The position numbers and the translations under genes are program-made. The notes beneath the pieces were generated by a model. It saw only the letters and a program-made list of their open reading frames with translations, did no database searches and had not been told where the DNA came from. Source: Marinobacter adhaerens HP15 (GTDB lineage: Bacteria; Pseudomonadota; Gammaproteobacteria; Pseudomonadales; Oleiphilaceae). From it: DNA of 64,000 nucleotides. Shown here piece after piece: positions 26,674 through 35,952 of this stretch (its first letter is position 1; each line of letters starts with the position of its first letter). The stretch spans positions 1,240,001 through 1,304,000 of the forward strand of contig NC_017506.1 in assembly GCF_000166295.1 (NCBI RefSeq). The letters run 5' to 3'.

Positions 26674-27603
26674 ATGGCTAGCTCTATGGGATTTCGCCCC
26701 GGACAACTCCTGAATACTCTGCTGGTTGCCACGTTGCCCGTGGCGCTTCTGCCGGCAACCGCGCAGGCTGCCAGCTATGGCGCCGGAATCGAGAACAGCC
26801 AGTGGTATCTCGCCGAGTCGGTATTTGAATGCCGGCTGGTGCACGAAGTTCCCGGCTACGGTCGGGCGGTGTTCAATCATCGCGCCGGTGAAAGTCTCAG
26901 CTTTTTCCTGGAGTCTGATTCTGCATTGATGCGACCAGGGCGCGGCAGCCTTGTGGTCGAGGCACCGGCCTGGCGTCCGGGTGTGGCGCCGAAGCCCCTG
27001 GGAACGGTAAATGTATCGGATGATCGCCGTCAGGTCTCGCTGGATACCCGTCAGGCGTTCGTGGTCGCCCATGGACTTCTGGACGGGATGCGCCCGACGG
27101 TAACCAGGGAGTCGTGGTTTGATGGCCGCCCGGTGCGTGTTCAGGTCTCCAACATCAACTTTGCCGGCGAGTACCAGCGTTATCAGCGCTGTACGTCCAA
27201 TCTTCTGCCGGTAAACTTTGATCAGATCCAGCGCTCGAGGGTGCCCTTTGCCAGTGGCAGCACGCAATTGTCCGATGCCGACAGGCAACTACTGGATAAC
27301 ATCGTCGCTTATGTGAACGCAGATTCCACGGTTGAGCGGATTTTCGTGGATGGTCATAGTGACAGTATTGGCAGCCGGATCGACAACCGTGCGCTCTCCG
27401 AAGATCGCGCCAATGTGGTGGCTGACTACCTCAAGGCGAGCGGTATTGATGAAAACATGATTACCGTTCGGGCTCACGGCGACCAGTACCCGGTATCCAA
27501 CCGGCCCGCCGATAACCGCCGCACCAATATCCGCCTGCAACGGGCCGGTGACCGCCCGGAACTGCAGCAGGCTAACGGCTATGGCGGCGAACCCAGGGGC
27601 TGA
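26674..27603 (+). CDS. motY: Flagellar stator-associated protein MotY
   Basis: 309 residues with a signal peptide ending near AQA. The N-terminal half (SQWYLAESVFECRLVHEVPG and the LLPVNFDQIQR linker) matches MotY. The C-terminal OmpA-like peptidoglycan-binding domain has VDGHSDSIGSRIDNRALSEDR with the conserved Asp and Arg. MotY forms the T ring that anchors the stator in the periplasm of polar flagellar motors. The pyrC-rnt neighbours support the call. It is transcribed divergently from pyrC and ends 6 bp from the convergent deacetylase gene. Confidence 0.93.
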   Translation: MASSMGFRPGQLLNTLLVATLPVALLPATAQAASYGAGIENSQWYLAESVFECRLVHEVPGYGRAVFNHRAGESLSFFLESDSALMRPGRGSLVVEAPAWRPGVAPKPLGTVNVSDDRRQVSLDTRQAFVVAHGLLDGMRPTVTRESWFDGRPVRVQVSNINFAGEYQRYQRCTSNLLPVNFDQIQRSRVPFASGSTQLSDADRQLLDNIVAYVNADSTVERIFVDGHSDSIGSRIDNRALSEDRANVVADYLKASGIDENMITVRAHGDQYPVSNRPADNRRTNIRLQRAGDRPELQQANGYGGEPRG

Positions 27604-27609
27604 TTGGCG

Positions 27610-28536
27610 TCAGTAAACCGAATCCAGTACTTCCAGGTGGGCATTGACGCTTTCCGCCAGGGCCCGCAGATGGTACCCGCCCTCCAGGGTTGAAATGATC
27701 CGGTCATTGCTGTGCTCACTGGCGACACCCACAATCATTTCCGTTAGCCAGCGATAATCTTCCGTATCCAGATTCAGTTCTGCCATCGGATCCAGCCGGT
27801 GGGCATCAAAACCCGCCGAAATCAGGATCAACTGCGGTTTGAATTCATTCAGGCGCTTCAGCCATCCCGCCTCCACCTGCTTACGGTACTCTTCAGACGA
27901 ACAGTTTGCCTCAATCGGAATATTCACGATGTTGTCGGCCTGCCGGTGCACGTGGGAGTGCGGGTAGAAGGGATGCTGGAAGCTTGAGCACATCAGGATA
28001 CGCTCGTCGCCACTGACAATGTCTACGGTGCCATTGCCCTGGTGCACGTCGAAATCGATGATCGCGACCCGCTCCAAATGATGAAAGGTGAGGGCGCGCA
28101 TCGCGGCCAGGGCAACGTTGTTGTAAAAACAGAACCCCATGGATTTCGCCCGCTCGGCATGGTGCCCGGGCGGCCGGGCACACACAAACGCGTTGGTAAC
28201 CTGGCTGCTCATGACCATATCCACGGCCTGGATATTGGCACCAGCTGCCAGACGAGCGGCTCGAAGGGTGTCGGGCATCATGGCCGTGTCCGGGTCGGTA
28301 AACACGCGGCCGCGGGTCGGTTGCATCAGGTCCAGTTGATGGAGATATTTTTCCGGATGCACCATCAGAAGCTGATCACGGGTGATTTCTTCCGGCCGCA
28401 CCCAGTCCAGCTTCTGGTCCAGGCCAGTATCAGCAAGGTAGCTGATGATGGCCGCCAGCCGCTCAGGGCTTTCCGGATGTTCCGGCCCCATGTTGTGTTT
28501 CATGAAGTCATCGTGGGAAAAGAATGCCGTGGTCAT
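27610..28536 (-). CDS. Histone deacetylase family zinc amidohydrolase
   Basis: 308 residues. RPPGHHAE holds the His-His catalytic pair, DFDVHQGNGT the zinc-binding Asp/His and SAGFDAH the third zinc Asp. The family includes acetoin-utilisation AcuC, acetylpolyamine amidohydrolases and lysine deacetylases; the sequence alone does not tell which. The acyl-CoA synthetase/GNAT fusion across the 208-bp divergent gap suggests a protein acetylation/deacetylation pair, which is inference. Confidence 0.92.
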   Translation of the reverse strand: MTTAFFSHDDFMKHNMGPEHPESPERLAAIISYLADTGLDQKLDWVRPEEITRDQLLMVHPEKYLHQLDLMQPTRGRVFTDPDTAMMPDTLRAARLAAGANIQAVDMVMSSQVTNAFVCARPPGHHAERAKSMGFCFYNNVALAAMRALTFHHLERVAIIDFDVHQGNGTVDIVSGDERILMCSSFQHPFYPHSHVHRQADNIVNIPIEANCSSEEYRKQVEAGWLKRLNEFKPQLILISAGFDAHRLDPMAELNLDTEDYRWLTEMIVGVASEHSNDRIISTLEGGYHLRALAESVNAHLEVLDSVY

Positions 28537-28668
28537 ACGTCTCGGACTGCCTTCGATATGCTTATATTTTCTTCAAGCTTATCAGGGAAAACTGCACGAT
28601 GCCGTGTTTCTTTGGTCTTATAACGGCGATAGTCATTTCACATCGGGGTATCAAGGCCTAAGATAAGA

Positions 28669-28686
28669 GTTACACTCATAAGTAAC
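28669..28686. promoter_or_regulatory. Inverted repeat in the divergent gap upstream of the acyl-CoA synthetase/GNAT gene
   Basis: GTTAC and GTAAC are separated by eight bases, about 60 bp upstream of the TTG start of the synthetase. It could be an operator. Short symmetric words like this occur by chance, so confidence is low. Confidence 0.25.
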
Positions 28687-28744
28687 CTGTTTTATTACAT
28701 TTATTTCCCAACGGTCTGCCGGCCGCATACAAAGGAGAGTCAGC

Positions 28745-31489
28745 TTGAGCACCCGGTATCTGGAGAGCCTGTTTAATCCCGCGTCCATTGCGGTGATCGG
28801 TGCGTCGGAGCGGGCAGACAACCTTGGCGGTATGGTGTTGCGGAACCTGATGGGGGGCGGTTATCCCGGCCGGTTACTGGTGGTTAACCAGAACGATTAC
28901 GACAACGTGCACGGGGTGCCCTGCGTCAAGAAAGTCTCGAAAATGGAATTTTCCCCGGACCTGGCAATCATCTGTACGCCGCCGGATACCGTGGCCAAGA
29001 CCATCAAGCGGCTGGGGGAGGCCGGGGTGCGCACCGCGATCGTTATGACCGGTGGCATGTCACGTACTCACAGTAAAACCGGCCAGCCCCTGATGTATTC
29101 CGTTCGTGAAGCGGCCCGGGAGACCGGAATCCGGGTACTGGGCCCCAACACCATTGGCCTGATGGTCCCGGCACGCAGCCTGAACGCTACCTACGCCCAT
29201 ATGGGCGCCATCCCTGGCCGGGTTGCCTTCGTTGGCCAGTCGGGCACCATCGCCAGTTCGGTCATAGACTGGGCATTCGCCCGTGGTGTGGGGTTTTCCT
29301 ATTTCCTGACCCTGGGCGATGGCATGGATATCGATCACGACGACCTGATCGACTACCTGGCGCAGGATACACAGACCCGTGCGATTCTCCTGCACATCGA
29401 AAACATTCCCAATGCCCGCCGCTTCATGTCGGCGGTTCGGGTGGCGTCCCGCACCAAGCCGGTGATTGCGGTGAAGTCCGGTCGGGTACCGGAGTCGGAG
29501 TGGTTTCCCCACGACCTCCCTGATGGCCTGAAACGCAGCGATCCGATCTACGACGCCATGCTTCAGAGGGCAGGTGTGCTCCGGGTGGATGGCCTTGGCC
29601 AGATGTTTGATGCGCTCGAGACATTGACGCGGATGCGTCCCCTGCGCCGCGAAACCCTGGCGATCATGGCCAATGGGGTCGGCCCCGGGGTGTTGGCCGT
29701 GGACCGGTTGGCCGATCTTGGTGGTGAACTGGCAGAGCTGTCGAAATCCAGCATTGAGAACCTGGCCGAGCTGCTGCCACCTTACTGGACCCGTAAAAAC
29801 CCCATTGACCTTAACTACGATGCCTCGCCGGAACTTTACGGCCAGGCCATCAAGATCCTGGCAAAGGATCCGGAAGTGGCAAACGTTCTGGTGATGTATG
29901 CCCCGAGTCTGACGGAGGACAGCCTGCAGATTGCCGACGCCGTTGTGCAGGCGTCCAAGGGCACACGTCTGAATGTGTTCACCTGCTGGCTCGGCCAGAG
30001 TACGGTCATGGATGCTCGGGAAGAGTTTTACCGGGCCGGGCTGCCGTCGTTCTTCAATCCCGAAAAAGCCGTGATGGCATTCATGCAACATGTTCGTCAC
30101 CAGCGGGTTCAGCGGCTGCTTACGGAAACGCCGGAATCCTTTACCGATCACTTTGCAGACCGCACCCATACCCGTCATGTGGTCAACAGGGCACTTCGAG
30201 CAGGTCGGTATCACCTGTCGAACCGGGAAGCGCGGGACCTGGTGCGGGACTACGGGATCAGCACCATCGAAACCATGTACTGCGACGATATGGAAGAGGT
30301 GCTGGAGGTGTTTGCGGTTGAGCGGCGCCCCATCGACATTACCATCATTCACGAGCAGGCGTGCCATCCTTTTCTGGACCTGAGTCCGACCCAGCGTCGG
30401 TACAAGGGTACGGTCCAGAAACTGAACAGCGAGGCGGCCATCATGGATTCGTGCCGCTACCTGATGGAGGAGTACAAGAGCCATTTCCCGGAAAGTGGAT
30501 TTCTAGGGTTTGCGGTTCAGCGTTCCTACCAGCACGTGGGTGGGATCGAGTTCAGTGTCGGCATTACCCGGGACGCATTGTTTGGGCCCCTGGTGGTTTG
30601 TGGTGCAGCTGGCGCCCAGATCAACGTGATGACCGATCGTCAGATCGCACTGCCGCCATTGAACATGGTGTTGGCCCGTGAGCTTCTGCGCCGTACCTAC
30701 ATGTACAAGCTGCTGAAAGAACACAGCCTGAAGCCGGAGGAGGATATCCGCGCGGTGTCCGAGACCCTGGTCACCCTCTCACAGATCGTTATCGACATTC
30801 CGGAAATCAAGGGGCTTGAGATCTCGCCCTTGCTGTTCAACGAGCAGGGGGCCGTGGCTGTCAATATTGCCATCAATCTGGCCGACAAGCCGGGGCGGCC
30901 GATTATTCAGCCTTACCCGCGGGAACTGGAGGAATGGATTGTTTTGCCCAAATCCGGGCGCCGGGTCATCATTCGACCGGTACTGGCGGAAGATGAGCCT
31001 GCCCATCGGGCGTTCCATGAGTTGCAGTCGCCGGAATCCATTCGTTACCGGTTCTTCCAGTATCGCAAGCATTTCTCTCGCGAAGACGTAGCCCAGATGG
31101 TGCAAATCGATTACGACCGGGAGATGGTTTTTATTGCCAACGCGCCCAGGGAAGACGGGGAAGGCGAGGAAACCCTCGGAACCGTGCGCACCTGGACCGA
31201 TGCCGATAACCTGCAATGCGAGTTCGCGGTCATGGTGCACGATAAAATGAAGGGCGAAGGCCTCGGCGTTGCCCTGATGCAGAAGATGATCGATTACTGT
31301 CGGGCCAGGGGTACCGTGGAAATGGTGGGCAATGTGCTGCCGGATAATCGTCCCATGTTGCAGCTGGCTGAACATCTGGGCTTTGAAATCAAGTTCAACA
31401 CCGAAGAGGAAGTGATGGATCTGCGGCTGGTCCTGAACGAACCGGAAAAAGACTGGCAGAGAGAGCGGCTGGGAAAGATTGCCCACTGA
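28745..31489 (+). CDS. NDP-forming acyl-CoA synthetase / GNAT acetyltransferase fusion (PatZ-type)
   Basis: 914 residues from a TTG at 28745, seven bases after AAAGGAGAG. In order: CoA-binding Rossmann domain (SIAVIGASERADNLGG), succinyl-CoA-synthetase-like domain (FVGQSGTIAS), an ATP-grasp region (about 480-700), and a C-terminal GNAT domain (about 730-890; KGEGLGVALMQKMIDYC is the acetyl-CoA loop). This is the architecture of the lysine acetyltransferase Pat/PatZ (YfiQ), which acetylates acetyl-CoA synthetase and other proteins. In those enzymes the synthetase part is usually regulatory. Possible partner of the divergent deacetylase-like gene. Confidence 0.93.
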   Translation: MSTRYLESLFNPASIAVIGASERADNLGGMVLRNLMGGGYPGRLLVVNQNDYDNVHGVPCVKKVSKMEFSPDLAIICTPPDTVAKTIKRLGEAGVRTAIVMTGGMSRTHSKTGQPLMYSVREAARETGIRVLGPNTIGLMVPARSLNATYAHMGAIPGRVAFVGQSGTIASSVIDWAFARGVGFSYFLTLGDGMDIDHDDLIDYLAQDTQTRAILLHIENIPNARRFMSAVRVASRTKPVIAVKSGRVPESEWFPHDLPDGLKRSDPIYDAMLQRAGVLRVDGLGQMFDALETLTRMRPLRRETLAIMANGVGPGVLAVDRLADLGGELAELSKSSIENLAELLPPYWTRKNPIDLNYDASPELYGQAIKILAKDPEVANVLVMYAPSLTEDSLQIADAVVQASKGTRLNVFTCWLGQSTVMDAREEFYRAGLPSFFNPEKAVMAFMQHVRHQRVQRLLTETPESFTDHFADRTHTRHVVNRALRAGRYHLSNREARDLVRDYGISTIETMYCDDMEEVLEVFAVERRPIDITIIHEQACHPFLDLSPTQRRYKGTVQKLNSEAAIMDSCRYLMEEYKSHFPESGFLGFAVQRSYQHVGGIEFSVGITRDALFGPLVVCGAAGAQINVMTDRQIALPPLNMVLARELLRRTYMYKLLKEHSLKPEEDIRAVSETLVTLSQIVIDIPEIKGLEISPLLFNEQGAVAVNIAINLADKPGRPIIQPYPRELEEWIVLPKSGRRVIIRPVLAEDEPAHRAFHELQSPESIRYRFFQYRKHFSREDVAQMVQIDYDREMVFIANAPREDGEGEETLGTVRTWTDADNLQCEFAVMVHDKMKGEGLGVALMQKMIDYCRARGTVEMVGNVLPDNRPMLQLAEHLGFEIKFNTEEEVMDLRLVLNEPEKDWQRERLGKIAH

Positions 31490-31504
31490 AGAGCGCAAGG
31501 GAGG

Positions 31505-31539
31505 CCGGGTCAGACAAGACGGGTATCTGACCCGGTTTT
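31505..31539 (+). terminator. Rho-independent terminator
   Basis: CCGGGTCAGA and TCTGACCCGG form a perfect ten-base-pair stem, followed by TTTT, 15 bp after the synthetase stop and before the convergent rdgC stop. Confidence 0.9.
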
Positions 31540-31545
31540 AAGGCT

Positions 31546-32472
31546 TTACTCTTCGACAATCGCAGAGCGATCTTCGCCGCCGAGCGCTTCCAGGAGCCCT
31601 GGAATCAGCCGGGACAGCTCAAGGGTCATGAGCGTGAAAGCCGCATCAAACTTGGCAGCGTGGTCGTCCACGTCGACATCGTCCAGTTGATCCTGAAGTG
31701 TTTCGCCGAATTTGAGGCGACGGATGCCCAGTTCTTCATCCAGCACAAAGGAGACGTTGTCGTCCCAGGTCAGGGACAGCTTGGTCACCTGCATGCCCGC
31801 ATCCAGATGGTTGCGGATTTCATCGGCTTTCAGGTCCAGGCCTTTGCAGCGCACCACGCCGCCATCTTCAGACGGATCCTTGAGTTCGCATTCAGTGCCC
31901 AGAACCACCTTGCCGGGCAGGTCGATGGATTCGTTCAGCCAACCGGTAAAGGTGAAAGCAGGTGCCTGTTCCACCGCGGGTGGACGAACCGGCAGCGATC
32001 CGAGGCTCTTGCGCAGAGTCGAGGCCAGATCTTCCGCCTGCTTGGCGGAACCCGCGTCCACCACCAGAACACCGTCCTGGGGGGCGAGGTAGGCAAAGGA
32101 GCGGCGGTTCTTGGAGAAGGCCTGGGGCAGCATCTCCAGCATTACCTGTTCCTTGATTTCGTCCTTTTCTTTGCGCCGGACCTTCCGGCCCTGCTCGAAC
32201 TCGATGGCTTCGGCCTTCTCCTCAACCGCTTCTTTCACCACCGGGCCGGGAAGAATCTTTTCCTCCTTGCGCAGGGCAATCAGGTGATAGCCGTTGGCAC
32301 TGTGAACCAGCTGTTCGCCATGCTTGCCCAGGGGCGGAACCCAGCCCTGGCGGCTGGTTTCCTGAGGTCCGCAGGGCTTGAAGGCGTCGGCCTGGAGCTT
32401 TTCTTCCAGCTCTTCGGCAGAGATATCAAAGGGTTTGGTAAATCGGAATACGCGGGCGTTGCGAAACCACAT
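31546..32472 (-). CDS. rdgC: Recombination-associated protein RdgC
   Basis: 308 residues. The start MWFRNARVFRFTKPF and the HLIALRKEEKILP and SLGSLPVRPP segments are characteristic of RdgC, a ring-shaped DNA-binding protein that limits RecA access and is associated with nucleoid and replication restart. Length is normal for the family (about 300). It lies just downstream of the small DUF2788 membrane protein on the same strand. Confidence 0.96.
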   Translation of the reverse strand: MWFRNARVFRFTKPFDISAEELEEKLQADAFKPCGPQETSRQGWVPPLGKHGEQLVHSANGYHLIALRKEEKILPGPVVKEAVEEKAEAIEFEQGRKVRRKEKDEIKEQVMLEMLPQAFSKNRRSFAYLAPQDGVLVVDAGSAKQAEDLASTLRKSLGSLPVRPPAVEQAPAFTFTGWLNESIDLPGKVVLGTECELKDPSEDGGVVRCKGLDLKADEIRNHLDAGMQVTKLSLTWDDNVSFVLDEELGIRRLKFGETLQDQLDDVDVDDHAAKFDAAFTLMTLELSRLIPGLLEALGGEDRSAIVEE

Positions 32473-32491
32473 CAGGGCTGGTCCTTGTCTT

Positions 32492-32692
32492 TCATATTTG
32501 CATGATCTCTACGAGTACGGTTTTAACGATAAAACCCACAACGCCGGCGCCCAGCACCGTAAACAGTGCGATGGTGCCGAACTTGCCGGCCTGGGATTTC
32601 TTGGCCAGATCCCAGACGATGACACCCATCCAGACAATCAGGCCGGTCAGAAACACCAGCATGGCGATCTGGGAAAACATTGCTTCGTTCAT
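32492..32692 (-). CDS. DUF2788 small inner-membrane protein
   Basis: 66 residues from ATG 32692, six bases after GGAG. Two membrane helices are visible: AMLVFLTGLIVWMGVIVW and FGTIALFTVLGAGVVGFIV. Size and pattern match DUF2788. Function unknown. It sits between yaaA and rdgC on the same strand. Confidence 0.85.
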   Translation of the reverse strand: MNEAMFSQIAMLVFLTGLIVWMGVIVWDLAKKSQAGKFGTIALFTVLGAGVVGFIVKTVLVEIMQI

Positions 32693-32716
32693 TGCTGACT
32701 CCGATTTCAACGTGGA

Positions 32717-33487
32717 TTACTGTTCATCCCGCAGGAAAACCCAGTTGTTCTTATCGGATTGGTCTTCGCTGAAGTAATAGCCTTCGAGGTTGAATCCCTT
32801 GAGGTCGTCGGCCTGGGTAATGCGGTTCTGAATGGCAAACCGACACATCAGCCCCCGGGCTTTCTTGGCATAAAAGCTGATCATCTTGTACTGACCATTC
32901 TTCCAGTCCTTGAATTGGGGGGTAATCAGCCGGCCTTCAAGGTCTTTCTTCTTTACGCTTTTGAAATACTCGTTGGAGGCAAGGTTGACCAGCACGCCGT
33001 CGTCATCCGCAAGCAGCCGGTTGATCTCCTCTGTGATCTTGCTGCCCCAGAAGGCATACAGATCCTTGCCACGGTTATTCTCGAACCGGGTACCCATTTC
33101 CAGGCGGTAGGGCTGCATCAGGTCCAGCGGTTTCAGGACGCCATACAGACCGGAAAGCATGCGCAGATGCTGTTGGGCAAAGTCGAAGTCCTGTTCACTG
33201 AAGCTCTCGGCGTCCAGGCCGGTGTACACGTCACCTTTGAAAGCCAGCACAGCCTGCCGGGCATTCTCGGGGGTAAAAGGCGTGTGCCAGTTCTGGAAGC
33301 GCTCGGCGTTCAGCTGCCCAAGCTTGTCGCTAATGCTCATCAGATTGCTGATCTGGTGCGGCTCCAGCGTTTTAAGCTGGTCGACCAGCTCGCAGGCATC
33401 CTCAAGGAATTCCGGCTGAGTATAGGTACTGGTCGCCAGCGGACTCTCGTAATCCAGCGTTTTGGCAGGGGAAATAACCATCAACAT
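32717..33487 (-). CDS. yaaA: Peroxide stress protein YaaA
   Basis: 256 residues from ATG 33487 ([16 protein letters not shown]), the start used in E. coli YaaA; a TTG three codons upstream is closer to the GAGG but less likely. Conserved blocks are [36 protein letters not shown] and [10 protein letters not shown]. YaaA (DUF328) lowers free intracellular iron and limits DNA damage under hydrogen peroxide. It is co-directional with the glutaredoxin-like gene 12 bp upstream. Confidence 0.96.
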   Translation of the reverse strand: MLMVISPAKTLDYESPLATSTYTQPEFLEDACELVDQLKTLEPHQISNLMSISDKLGQLNAERFQNWHTPFTPENARQAVLAFKGDVYTGLDAESFSEQDFDFAQQHLRMLSGLYGVLKPLDLMQPYRLEMGTRFENNRGKDLYAFWGSKITEEINRLLADDDGVLVNLASNEYFKSVKKKDLEGRLITPQFKDWKNGQYKMISFYAKKARGLMCRFAIQNRITQADDLKGFNLEGYYFSEDQSDKNNWVFLRDEQ

Positions 33488-33499
33488 GTCAGGCAATCC

Positions 33500-33733
33500 T
33501 CATTGCAGGAATGTAAGTAAGTCATCCCTGGTAAAAGGCCAGTCCAGTTCCACACCGGTATCGTTGCGTCGGAGCACCGGTATCCGGGTACCGTAGCGTT
33601 CTACCAGTTCTTCGGACTGGGCAATGTCCACCACGTCTACCGGGATCGGCTCCGGCATGGGCGTGCTTACAAGCAGGGCTTCGGCCAGTTCACACAGGTG
33701 GCACTGAGAGGTTGTGTAAAAAAGCAGTTCCAT
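33500..33733 (-). CDS. Glutaredoxin-family small thiol protein
   Basis: 77 residues. SQCHLCELAEALL carries a CxxC near the N-terminus; VDIAQSEELVERYGTRIPVLR has the cis-Pro loop of thioredoxin-fold proteins. It matches the DUF836/glutaredoxin-like family. The start overlaps the stop of yciK by one base, suggesting one operon (yciK to yaaA). Confidence 0.9.
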   Translation of the reverse strand: MELLFYTTSQCHLCELAEALLVSTPMPEPIPVDVVDIAQSEELVERYGTRIPVLRRNDTGVELDWPFTRDDLLTFLQ

Positions 33734-34482
33734 TATTTCGGTTGTGCGTCCAGTTTCTGGCCGTTGACGCCCTGGCTGTCCTTGCCCATGAGGTACAGGT
33801 AAATCGGCATCAGGTCCTCTGGTGCCGGATTTTGCTGTGGATTCTCCGCCGGATAGGCGTGGGCTCTCATGTTGGTACGGGTCGCGCCGGGGTTCAGACT
33901 GTTTACCCGGACATTGTGACGCTCATCGTCCAGCTCTTCGGACAGCAACTGGCTCAGGCCCTCTACGGCAAACTTGGAGACGGCATAGGCGCCCCAGTAG
34001 GCTTTTGCCTTGCGGCCGACACCAGAGGAGGTGAAGATCACCGAGGCGTCGTCGGATTTGCGAAGCAGGGGAATCATTGCCCGGCTTAGCAGGAACGGCG
34101 CCGTTGCGTTCACGTGCATGACCTTGTTCCAGGTCTCCGGGTCATAAAGCTCCACAGGACTGCGGTCGCCCAGAATTGCCGCGTTGTGCAGCAAACCATC
34201 CAGCTGCCCGAAGTTATCTTCCAGGGTCATAGCCAATTCTTCGTAGTCTTTCACCGCGGCGCCCTCGAAGTTCATGGGCACGATGGCAGGCTTGGGGTGG
34301 CCGGCTGCTTCAATTTCATCGTAAACCGTTTCGAGTTTGCTGACCGTGCGACCTACCAGTACCACGGTGGCGCCATGGGCGGCGTAGGCCTTGGCTGCAG
34401 CCCGGCCAATGCCACTGCCGGCACCCGTCACCATTACGATGCGGTCTTTCAGAAGATCGGCGGGTGCTTGGTAATCATGCAT
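33733..34482 (-). CDS. yciK: YciK-family short-chain dehydrogenase
   Basis: 249 residues. TGAGSGIGRAAA is the cofactor-binding glycine motif, HNAAIL the NNAG-equivalent, Ser in FTSSGVG and YAVSKFAVEG the catalytic Tyr-Lys. The opening MHDYQAPADLLKDRIVMVTGA is typical of YciK. The natural substrate is not established. Gene order ubiG-mupP-yciK is the same as in Pseudomonas. Confidence 0.93.
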   Translation of the reverse strand: MHDYQAPADLLKDRIVMVTGAGSGIGRAAAKAYAAHGATVVLVGRTVSKLETVYDEIEAAGHPKPAIVPMNFEGAAVKDYEELAMTLEDNFGQLDGLLHNAAILGDRSPVELYDPETWNKVMHVNATAPFLLSRAMIPLLRKSDDASVIFTSSGVGRKAKAYWGAYAVSKFAVEGLSQLLSEELDDERHNVRVNSLNPGATRTNMRAHAYPAENPQQNPAPEDLMPIYLYLMGKDSQGVNGQKLDAQPK

Positions 34483-34539
34483 AACCTGTCTCCGTGTCAG
34501 GCTGTTACCGGCTGAACACCGGATCCTAAATTTGATGGG

Positions 34540-35226
34540 CTATTGTAACAGCTTTGCCAGGTCCGTGACGGTGTCGGCGATGAGGTCCGCTTGCCACAGG
34601 TCAACGGCTTCCGGCTCCTCGATGTAACCGTAGCGGACGGCGATGGTTTTCATGCCTGCGTTACGCCCGGCTTCGATGTCCCGTTCGTGGTCGCCCACGT
34701 AAATGCCGGTGGCGGGATCGGCGCCGATCTGCTGGCAGGCCAGAAAGAGGGCCTCCGGATGAGGTTTGCGCTGGGCAACGTGATCGGGGCAAACCAGCGC
34801 CGCGCACCGGTCAGCCAGGTTAAGGGCCTCGATCAGTGGAACCGCGAACCTGGCAGGCTTATTGGTCACAATGCCCCAGGGAATACCTTGCTCCTCGAGG
34901 GCTTTGAGAAGCTCGTCCATCCCCTCGAACAGGCTGGTCTCCACTGCCACGCCCGCCTCGTAGAGGTCGAGGAACGCGGTGTGTTTTTCCAGGTATTCCG
35001 GATGTTTCGGTTCCAGGCCGAAGCCGACCCGGATCATGGCGCGCGCGCCGTTCGAAACCGAGCGTCGGATATGCTCGTGGGGAAGGGCGGGGAGCCCGTG
35101 GTGTTCCCGTAACTGATTCAGGCACCGGATAAAGTCCGGTGCGGTGTCAATCAGCGTTCCATCCAGGTCAAACAGGACCGTGGAGGCTCGATGCGTGGTT
35201 TCAGGCTTCACGAATATCCCTGGCAT
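34540..35226 (-). CDS. mupP: N-acetylmuramic acid 6-phosphate phosphatase (HAD family)
   Basis: 228 residues from ATG 35226, overlapping ubiG by 26 bp; GTG 35211 is an alternative. HAD motifs: [10 protein letters not shown] with the nucleophile Asp, VTNKP (motif II), KPHPEAL (motif III Lys) and [15 protein letters not shown] (motif IV). It resembles phosphoglycolate phosphatase, but its place between ubiG and yciK is that of Pseudomonas MupP, which dephosphorylates MurNAc-6-P in cell-wall recycling. The specific role follows from synteny. Confidence 0.9.
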   Translation of the reverse strand: MPGIFVKPETTHRASTVLFDLDGTLIDTAPDFIRCLNQLREHHGLPALPHEHIRRSVSNGARAMIRVGFGLEPKHPEYLEKHTAFLDLYEAGVAVETSLFEGMDELLKALEEQGIPWGIVTNKPARFAVPLIEALNLADRCAALVCPDHVAQRKPHPEALFLACQQIGADPATGIYVGDHERDIEAGRNAGMKTIAVRYGYIEEPEAVDLWQADLIADTVTDLAKLLQ

Positions 35227-35917
35227 GCATCAGATAGTTGACGTCCACGTCCCGACCGAGCTTGTACACCTTGGTGACGGGGTTATAGGTCATGCCCGTA
35301 AGTTCACGGACTTCCAGCCCTGCGTGGCGAAGATGGTCGGACATTTCCGATGGCCGGATAAATTTCTTCCATTCGTGGGTGCCTTTGGGTAGCAACCTGA
35401 GCACGTATTCCGCCCCCACAATCGCGAAAAGAAACGATTTCGGGTTCCGATTGATGGTTGATACAAACAGATGGCCGCCCGGTTTCAGCATGGCGGCACA
35501 GGACCTCACCACCGATGCGGGATCCGGCACATGCTCAAGCATTTCCAGGCAGGTAACAACGTCGTACTGGCCCGCATGTTCGCTGTCCTCGGCCAGTTCT
35601 TCGATGGTGATCTGGCGATAATCCACATTCACACCGCTCTCCATGCCATGCAGCCGCGCGACGGCCAGCGGAGCCTCGCCCATGTCGATACCGGTAACGT
35701 GGGCGCCGCGCTGGGCCATGCCCTCCGACAGCAGGCCACCACCGCAGCCGACATCCAGAGCGCGCTTTCCGGCCAGGGAAACCCGCTCGTCGATGTAGTT
35801 CAGCCGCAGGGGATTTATATCATGCAGTGGCTTGAATTCGCTCGAGGGATCCCACCAGCGGCTGGCCAGGGCCTCGAATTTGGCGATCTCGTTCCGGTCT
35901 ACGTTCTGGTTTGTCAT
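35201..35917 (-). CDS. ubiG: Ubiquinone biosynthesis O-methyltransferase
   Basis: 238 residues from ATG 35917 ([22 protein letters not shown]). SAM-binding motif I is [25 protein letters not shown] and [14 protein letters not shown] are typical UbiG segments. It performs the two O-methylation steps in ubiquinone synthesis. Eight open codons upstream lack a good start. It is followed by mupP with overlap and preceded by mtaD on the same strand. Confidence 0.96.
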   Translation of the reverse strand: MTNQNVDRNEIAKFEALASRWWDPSSEFKPLHDINPLRLNYIDERVSLAGKRALDVGCGGGLLSEGMAQRGAHVTGIDMGEAPLAVARLHGMESGVNVDYRQITIEELAEDSEHAGQYDVVTCLEMLEHVPDPASVVRSCAAMLKPGGHLFVSTINRNPKSFLFAIVGAEYVLRLLPKGTHEWKKFIRPSEMSDHLRHAGLEVRELTGMTYNPVTKVYKLGRDVDVNYLMHARDIREA

Positions 35918-35952
35918 GGTTGGTTCTGCCTGGTGAATCAATAGGAAATCGG

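Noticed and set aside
29060..30484. Long minus-strand frame (474 codons) opposite the PatZ-type gene
   Set aside because: Shadow of codon bias in the real gene; no motifs.
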